Source: Epichloe hybrida | Taxonomy: Eukaryota; Ascomycota; Sordariomycetes; Hypocreales; Clavicipitaceae | Length of the DNA: 64,000 nt | Assembly: GCA_019022495.1 (NCBI GenBank) | Contig: JAFEKR010000003.1 | Coordinates: forward strand, 2,976,001-3,040,000 | Direction: 5' to 3' | Shown: positions 57,119 through 64,000 of the stretch, piece by piece | Position numbering within the stretch: position 1 is the stretch's first letter | How the letters are laid out: each line of letters starts with the position of its first letter | The notes under the pieces: generated by a model | Database searches by the model: none | Told to the model about the DNA's origin: nothing | What the model saw: only the letters and a program-made list of their open reading frames with translations | Program-made: the position numbers and the translations under genes

Positions 57119-59573
57119 TCACTGTTTGAGGTCCCGTGCACGACAATCTGTACAGAGCACGACCATGACCCCCTTCACCTCCTTTGTGAATATCTGGCCG
57201 TCATCGAAGCCTCCATCGCAATCCGCGCAACGGAAGCAGTGCTCGTGCCACTCACCACCTAGAGCTTCAATGTACTGCCCGATCACGGCAGTTTTGCACA
57301 TCTTGCACTTGGGTGCTCTTCTCTCTGTTCGCTTTGTCTGGCATTTGACACACCACGCGTAGCCATCTTTCTCAATGTGAGTCATGCCGTGTTCAAAGGG
57401 ATCACCACACTCGGCACAAAAGAAGTGCCCATAGTGCCAATGATCTCCAAGGGCAACAATGTGCTCGCCTATGATCGGTGTCTTGCAATGCTTGCAGCGT
57501 GGCGCAAAAAGTTCGTGCCAGTCCAGATGGCAGTAGAAGCGGAGCCTGTCGTCGCCATCATCTGCCGCCGCCATGCCTGGCAGCTCGTCCAGCACTTCCC
57601 CAGCAGCTCGACGTCGGATCCAGTCAAGACGTGCTTTTCGCATCAAATCGGGCTCCGGACTGATTTCCATGGCCTCTAGACTTGTACCACAGCAGAAGCA
57701 GCTGAAGCACTGCGGATGGAATCGCTCCTGGGTGCCAGCCAATGCAACAAACCTCCCTTCGATGGGGAAACCGCACTCGTGGCATGTTGTTGTTGGCCGC
57801 CCAATGCTGCCAGCAGCTGGAGACCAGTGGCCCCGCGGCATCTGAACCCTACGCGGCTGCGTTCTGGAGGGCGAAGGCGAGGGTAAAGGTCGTGAGCTGC
57901 CCGTGAGTTTGTTTCCTGGCGTCATGATGGAAGGGGCAGTCTCAGGTCGTGATCCATCGTCTACAGAAATTACCGGAACGTTGATTGCCGGAATGCTCTT
58001 CAGGGGATCATCGCTTCCAGTTACGGAGATGGATGGAATACTTGTAGATGGCGTCGACTGCGGCCGCGGCTGGTCGACCTCAGCAACACTGATACAAGGG
58101 ATAGCCATAGGCCTGGGCGGCTCCTGTTGCTTCTGCTGCTGCGGAAACTGGCCTTTGATGTTACACGGCGCAGTCTTGGAGGGCCGGTCTGGACTGATAT
58201 CAGTGGACTCATCGGGCGCTTTCCAATTAGTATCAAAGCTTACAATCGGCCGCCCTGGGCTGTCGCTGACGGCAGTTGGTTCCGGCAACTTGGTGCTGCG
58301 ATCTTTCAGCCTTCTGCTCGTGGCAGCACGAATATCGTCACTGCGTATCTCCACTCCGTTCTTGCGCTCCACCTCAGGCTCTGCTTCAGTCCTGGGGGAA
58401 TTGGCATTGATTGTGTAATTCGGATTGCGGGACTGCGATGGAGGGTTCCGATAGATCTCAATGCGATTCAGGGGTTTGATACCCGGAACAGGATGGTTAA
58501 GCTGCCCGGCTAGGCCTCTGTTGAGGGGGTTCTGAGGCTTGCAGTTCAGTTTATCTGGTGAAGCTCGTCCCATGCCCGAAGCTACGGTAGTCACGGCAGC
58601 CTCAGGTTCCTCCCAGATCTGGTCGCCTGAGAAAGGACGTTGGACTTCACCGCTGATGTTTCTCTTAAGACTACTGCGGCGTCGCCCAGACGCATTCCCA
58701 ACGCTTCCATATAGCTTGGACTTCCTATCGGATGTCGTGTTTGAACGGGCGGATTCTGAGGACCCTCGTTTCCCGGGAAGCGACCCAGAGCTATCAGTTG
58801 AGCTACCCGATACAGATCGGGGCGCAGGATCACGACGCAGCCCGTTTGGAGCGATGCCGCCTCCATAAGTACCAACACTGGCGGTTCGGGCATGTGCATA
58901 ACTGTTCTTCCTAAGATGCGGTCGGTAGCGATATGGCCCTTCCGGCGGCGGCGGTTTGGATCCACTCTGGTGTTGCCAAACCAATTCCGCAGCTTCGTCC
59001 AGAGCAGCCTTGTAGATCCTTGACTCGTCGTCTGAGGCATTCTGAGAGCCGCCTCGTACATCCATTTCTTCCATTGCGTCACGCAAAGAGCAGACCTCCT
59101 CCTTCTCCATCCATCTTTGACCCCGTTCCATGTAAGTCGTGGTTGGGACAATGTCTGATGGTTTCAGTGGTACGGATGGAGTGGCTGGATAGTAGTCACG
59201 GCCTTGTGCACTGATAGTGGAACAACGGGAAGACACACTGGCAGCGCCGATGCTTGGGGCCTGTGAATACGTCCGTTGTTGATCAGGCTGATTGACAGAC
59301 TGAGGCAGAGGATCAACCACACTGTTTCGGCCGAGGTTTGGACGTGAGATTGGGGTAGAACGGCCACTGGTTGGCGGAAGAGGGCGAGCGCCTCCAGGGC
59401 GTGCAGTACGGTTGGAGCGTAGATCAGAGAGATAATTTGCTGTGAAGATCAAGTCTGTCAGTATGAGGCTTAGTAAAAAAACCAGCGGCCTACGTACCGA
59501 ATTGATCGTTGGACATGTAGGTCGGCGACGGCGGAGTCACCTTCCGTGTCTTTGTCCCACTGGACTTCCTCAT
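57119..59573 (-). CDS. Three-LIM-domain protein, paxillin (Pxl1)-like
   Basis: Exons 59573-59498 and 59439-57119, with a 58-bp intron (GTACGT...TCACAG), encode 798 residues. The first exon gives MRKSSGTKTRKVTPPSPTY and splices to NYLSDLRSNR. Residues ~30-570 are low-complexity, rich in Ser, Pro and Arg with no fold visible. Three LIM zinc-finger domains form the C-terminus. LIM1 at about 578-670 starts CHECGF and has an insert of about 35 residues between its two zinc-binding halves. LIM2 at about 674-725 starts CKHC with HWHYGHFFCAEC. LIM3 at about 737-791 starts CKMC with EWHEHCFRCADC. This layout is that of fungal paxillin-like proteins, which act at polarity and septation sites with Rho GTPases. 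A RhoGAP domain is absent, so it is not Lrg1/Rga. The exact orthologue is inferred. Confidence 0.92.
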
Positions 59574-59960
59574 GGTGAAGAGTAGTCGATAACAAACGGA
59601 TGCACAAACAAGGCAAACAACGTAAATCACTGGAGCATTAATATCGTGATAACAAAGGGTCAAGAAGAATGGGATTGGGGCGAGGAAGGAGTACAGAGTT
59701 GTTGATTCTGAACACGATGGAGTTGGGCACCTCCAGGCGTGGAAAAAACTGTATGTATGCACTATTTTGTACGCCGGTCACTGCCGGCACAAGTACAATA
59801 GCGGGGTTGACTGGGCAACGCAGAGCTTGGGCCCCCAACTGGGGTGGGTATTAGCGGGTGGCAGACGACCACATTATACAAATTTACAAATAACAATACA
59901 GATAATATTACATTGATCGAGACTCTGTCAAGATCGTGACCACTGACCAGCGTATTCGAG
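59574..59960. promoter_or_regulatory. Promoter region of the LIM-domain gene
   Basis: 387 bases between the LIM gene start and the COX19 stop. No repeat or additional gene seen. Confidence 0.55.
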
Positions 59961-60512
59961 CTACCATCGCAGCTCTCCCTTTTCACCTTTTTCCGGCTCT
60001 GACTGCGGCTTTGTTGACTGTTGAGAAACGTCTGACTTGGTCGGTTCTGCGAACCCCAGGTTCTTCAACTCGTCTCTCGCCATTAAGTTTCTGACAAGGT
60101 AGCGAGATGCTGATATCAGTTTTGATCTCACAAATTGGTTCAAATGCGTAGTGACTTACCGATCCATCCTGCAAGACAGATAAGCTTTGGCGAGGTTCCT
60201 GCACTCATCGTCATTGAGACCACGAACCTTCTTCATACAAGCAAGATAGTTGGTCATGACATGCTTGCACTCGCCTGATGACAACCTGTCAGAAAAATTG
60301 TTGCTTTGATCGTTGCCAGAGATTGAGACGCGGCTCCTTGTCCCTTTAGTTTCGCTTACCATCGTGGTCAAGTGGAAAGCTCCCTCGTTGTGGGCTGATG
60401 GTGTCGAGCCTGTCAGAACCTTCTCGTCTTCGACGGGACGGGGGCCGAACGGGGGGACTTACGGATTGGGTCTCGTAGACGGCAGCTTTCCTGGGCTACC
60501 GAACGTGCTCAT
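59961..60512 (-). CDS. COX19: Cox19, twin CX9C cytochrome oxidase assembly protein
   Basis: Cox19 acts in the mitochondrial intermembrane space and cytosol in copper delivery for cytochrome c oxidase assembly. Four exons (60512-60463, 60394-60360, 60274-60160, 60090-59961) give 109 residues. Introns are 68, 85 and 69 bp with canonical ends. The protein begins MSTFGSPGKLPSTRPNP, the family N-terminus. It continues PQRGSFPLDHDGECKHVMTN, then C-MKKVRGLND-ECRNLAKAYLSC, giving the two CX9C pairs (CKHVMTNYLAC and CRNLAKAYLSC), then RMDRNLMARDELKNLGF. The tail after this is Lys/Glu/Ser-rich. It is divergent from VPS1. It is the second twin CX9C gene within 5 kb. Confidence 0.96.
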
Positions 60513-61115
60513 GGTTTCAAAAGCCAGAATCCGATTCCGATGCGATCGGATCGTCACTTGTCGCACCGGTGCACGCACTCAAATCAGTCAGTCAATCAAT
60601 GTTGGTTGGCCATCGTCGTCGCATCAACGAGGAAGACAAGAAGAGTGACCCGGTTCCAAAGGTGTGGCGGACTGGCCGTGCGCCACATCAGCTTGACTCA
60701 TATGTAATACACATGGTGCACGCCAAGCAGACAGCACCGCGCTGATGAATGACGCGCGCGGCGCCGTAATAATTATTACAGTGGGTCTGTACACCCAGCA
60801 GCACCCAGCAGCACACTCTCCGGCGCCGCGCCACAGTTCGACGCAACAAGGTGAATGTGACCCACACGTGAAGCCGGACAAGGTCCACCAACGCCGCCGC
60901 GCTCCATTGCGGTTCCTTGATTCTGAAGCATTTGGAAAGAGCAAATTCATGTCGACGCGCAGTGCAGTTTTCCACCCTGTCCCTGCTTGCAACTCCCTCT
61001 CCAGGCCTGCGGCCATTTGATCACCGCGCGTTCCCTCTTCCACGTCTCTTAGATTCTTGCAATCCTCACCAGTCTACCGGCTACTGCCGCAGTCTTGACT
61101 GCATAATCCGTCGCC
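60513..61115. promoter_or_regulatory. Divergent promoter region of COX19 and VPS1
   Basis: 603 bases between two divergent starts. CAGCACC is repeated near 60795-60812. No additional gene or RNA recognised. Confidence 0.55.
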
Positions 61116-63720
61116 ATGGCTGCTCTGGGCGAGGATTTGCTCACCACCGTCAACAAGCTGCAAGACCTGGTGTTCAACACCATCGGCAGCGACTCTCTGG
61201 ATTTACCACAGATTGTATGAACATCAGAATTTCGAATTCCCGCGATCGCAATACTAACACCTCCCCCCCTTAGGTGGTTGTCGGTTCACAGTCGGCCGGT
61301 AAATCGTCTGTCCTAGAAAACATAGTGGGCCGAGACTTCCTTCCCCGAGGAAGCGGCATCGTCACCCGTCGGCCCCTGATTCTTCAGCTCATCAACGTCC
61401 CCGACGATGACAACGCACCCGATCCTACCCTTGATCCCTACAGGTCCCCCGCTGCTGCTCGTCGATCCGAATGGGCCGAGTACCACCATATTCCAAACCG
61501 TCGCTTCACTGATTTTTCCGATGTCAAGCGAGAAATTGAGAATGAAACGGCTCGAGTCGCTGGCAGCAACAAGGGTATCAACAGGCAGCCCATCAATCTC
61601 AAGATTTACTCTCCTCATGTCCTCAATTTGACCTTGGTTGATTTGCCTGGCCTGACCAAGGTAGGTCCATTACACGAATATTGCATCCGGAGAGCAATGT
61701 CTATTCGAATGAAGACATGACAAGATGGAAATCTGACCTTTACCCCCAGGTCCCTATTGGCGACCAGCCCACCGATATCGAGAAGCAGACGAGAAACCTC
61801 ATATCCGAATACATCGCCAAGCCGAATAGTCTGATTTTGGCCGTTTCGCCTGCCAATGTCGACATCGTCAACTCGGAGGCCTTGAAGCTTGCTCGACATG
61901 TGGATCCTCTTGGAAGAAGAACCATCGGTGTTCTTACTAAATTGGATCTCATGGATCACGGCACGAATGCGCTTGACATCTTATCTGGCCGTGTTTATCC
62001 TCTCAAACTTGGCTTTATTGGCGTCGTCAATCGGTCACAGCAGGATATTCAGGGCAACAAACCCATGGATGAGGCTCTCCAGGCAGAGATGGACTTTTTC
62101 AAGCACCATCCCGCTTACCGGAACATGTCAACCCGATGCGGCACCCAGTTCTTGGCCAAGACGTTGAATACCACGCTCATGTCACACATTCGAGAACGCT
62201 TGCCCGACATCAAAGCTCGCCTGAATACGCTTATGGGCCAGACTCAGCAGGAGCTTGCAAGCTACGGTGATATGCATTTCAGTGGCAAGGAGCACAGAGG
62301 GTCCCTCATCCTGCAGTCAATGACACGTTTTGCAACCTCCTTCATTTCCTCCATTGACGGCACCTCCTCCGAAATCTCGACTAAGGAGTTGTGCGGCGGC
62401 GCCCGTATTTACTACATCTTCAACTCAGTCTTTGGAAGCTCGCTTGAAACCATCGATCCCACCTCGAATCTCTCAGCTCTCGACATACGCACCGCGATTC
62501 GAAACTCTACAGGCCCTCGGCCCAGTTTGTTCGTCCCCGAGATGGCCTTTGATCTGTTGGTCAAGCCTCAGATAAAGCTCCTGGAAATTCCTAGTCAACG
62601 TTGTGTAGAGCTCGTCTACGAGGAACTTATCAAGATCTGCCACACTTGCGGATCCACTGAACTTTCCCGATACCCAAGACTCCAGGCTAAGCTTATCGAG
62701 ACGGTATCGGATCTGCTTCGTGAGCGCCTAGGACCTGCTTCCTCGTACGTCGAGTCTCTTATATCTATTCAACGCGCATACATCAACACAAACCATCCCA
62801 ACTTCCTCGGGGCCGCCGCCGCGATGAGCCACGTTGTCAGCGCGAAGCAGGAGCGTGAGCGGAAACGTTTAATTCAAGAGGAGCGTGATCGTCGCGAGAA
62901 GCGTCGTCTCAAGGAGCTAGGCCCCAATGGTGTCGAGCCGACCGAGGATGGTGAAGATAACGCTGCTGCAGACAAAGAAAATGGCCGCAAGCATCCCTCC
63001 TCAAAACCAGGCCGCAGCTTATCACCTGCTGTTCATGAAAACGCCCATGGCAGTTTGGCCGCAGCGGTCAACGGTGTTCGGTCAAACTCTCCTTCACGTC
63101 TCAATGGCCAGGGCCTTGGCGGCGCCCGGGATACCTTTCTCAACTATTTCTTCGGCAAAGATGGCATTGCCCTTAATACCTTGCCCGGAGGCCCCGCAGC
63201 AAACGCTGGCAGACACATCAGCCAGTCTTCTGAGCCAAGCATATCACAATCCATTCGACGAGAAGAGAGGATCGCGCCACGGCCAGTACCAGCTCACACT
63301 GATGAATACGACCCCACCTCGCGAAGTTATGGTTTGGCATCACATCTTGTAAGCACCTGAAGACAGACCTGATCACGAGCCATTACGTCACTAACATGTT
63401 TGCGCCAGGGAGAGTCTAATGAACCGGCCATGACTGATCGTGAAGCTATGGAGACGGAGCTTATCCGAGCCTTGATCTCTTCCTACTTCAACATTGTCCG
63501 AGAATCCATTGCCGATCAAGTTCCCAAAGCCATCATGCACCTTCTCGTCAACCACTCAAAGGATGTCGTGCAAAACCGACTCGTCACCGAACTGTACAAA
63601 GAGAGCTTGTTTGAGGAGCTGTTGTACGAAGACGACGGTGTTAAGAAGGAGCGCGAGAAGTGCGAGAATCTTCTTCGAACATACAGGGAAGCCGCCAAAA
63701 TCATTGGCGAAGTTTTGTAA
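61116..63720 (+). CDS. VPS1: Dynamin-like GTPase Vps1
   Basis: Vps1 is a large GTPase that drives membrane fission at endosomes, vacuoles and peroxisomes. Exons 61116-61214, 61274-61660, 61750-63348 and 63409-63720 are all phase 0 (introns 59, 89 and 60 bp) and encode 798 residues. GTPase motifs are G1 GSQSAGKSS (residues 37-45), G3 DLPG (156-159) and G4 TKLD (225-228). The dynamin signature [13 protein letters not shown] lies between G1 and G3. The middle domain and the GTPase effector domain follow (last exon, [19 protein letters not shown] to the C-terminus). Between them, about residues 520-690, lies a charged then Ser/Pro-rich insert ([20 protein letters not shown]...), making the protein longer than yeast Vps1 (704). 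There is no pleckstrin homology or proline-rich tail, as expected for Vps1 rather than classical dynamin. Confidence 0.97.
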
Positions 63721-64000
63721 GCAAAAGACCAACTCCGATGTCATTGCTCTGGGTCTACAACGCCGTTCGCTTCCTCTCTGCGATTTGCATTTGTCACCCA
63801 CGCAAAGCCTGAGGAGAAGAATGGAGATTCCACATGACGAGGGAGGCAATTTTGCTTCTAAACCCTTGAGAGCTTCTCGTTCTGTGCTCCCTGTGAACTA
63901 AGCGCATAGAGATAGAAGGCGAGTAAAGAAGGGTGGTTATGACGCGTAAAGAAGGACGACGACGACGAATGACTTGTACGCGTGATGTACGAAGCTGGGA

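Overview
The window is eukaryotic and almost certainly from a filamentous ascomycete (Pezizomycotina; a Sordariomycete, perhaps Hypocreales, is my inference). The genes have short introns of about 58-210 bp with GTANGT-like donors and CTAAC/CTGAC-like branch points. Their products are typical fungal housekeeping proteins. The transposons are very AT-rich and full of C-to-T / G-to-A transitions that turn Gln codons into TAA/TAG, the footprint of repeat-induced point mutation (RIP).

Layout. 1-4782: remains of a Copia element (RNase H plus 3' LTR) and of a Gypsy element, running directly into a 5'-truncated MAK21/NOC1 gene. 4783-17897: gene island with MAK21, a mitochondrial-type hotdog thioesterase, MET14 (APS kinase), VMA5 (V-ATPase subunit C), an AT-hook protein and an F-box protein. 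17898-20463: repeat-rich intergenic DNA and a broken copy of a small secreted cysteine-rich protein gene. 20464-46092: a transposon block of about 26 kb. It holds a 660-bp MITE, a Copia element with a second Copia element nested inside it in the opposite direction, a 427-bp palindromic foldback element inside that second Copia, a 320-bp miniature LTR element (TRIM type), a 2.5-kb non-transposon island, and a Tc1/mariner transposon split by a Gypsy element. 46312-46680: an intact two-exon copy of the secreted six-cysteine protein gene, facing away from the block. 47822-64000: second gene island with a conserved protein of unknown function, VPS37, NUP84, CMC4, SMT3 (SUMO), a three-LIM-domain protein, COX19 and VPS1.

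The genes do not form one pathway. Two encode mitochondrial intermembrane-space twin CX9C proteins (CMC4, COX19), three serve vacuole or endosome traffic (VMA5, VPS37, VPS1), one is a nuclear-pore subunit and one acts in ribosome assembly. The most interesting parts are in and beside the transposon block: the inverted pair of secreted-protein paralogues at its two edges, the TRIM with a tRNA-like interior, the long palindrome, a tandem hairpin array in a Copia leader, and a dispersed nonamer TACTCCGTA far above chance frequency. All exon borders were deduced by eye from reading frame, splice signals and family knowledge; nothing was checked against a database.
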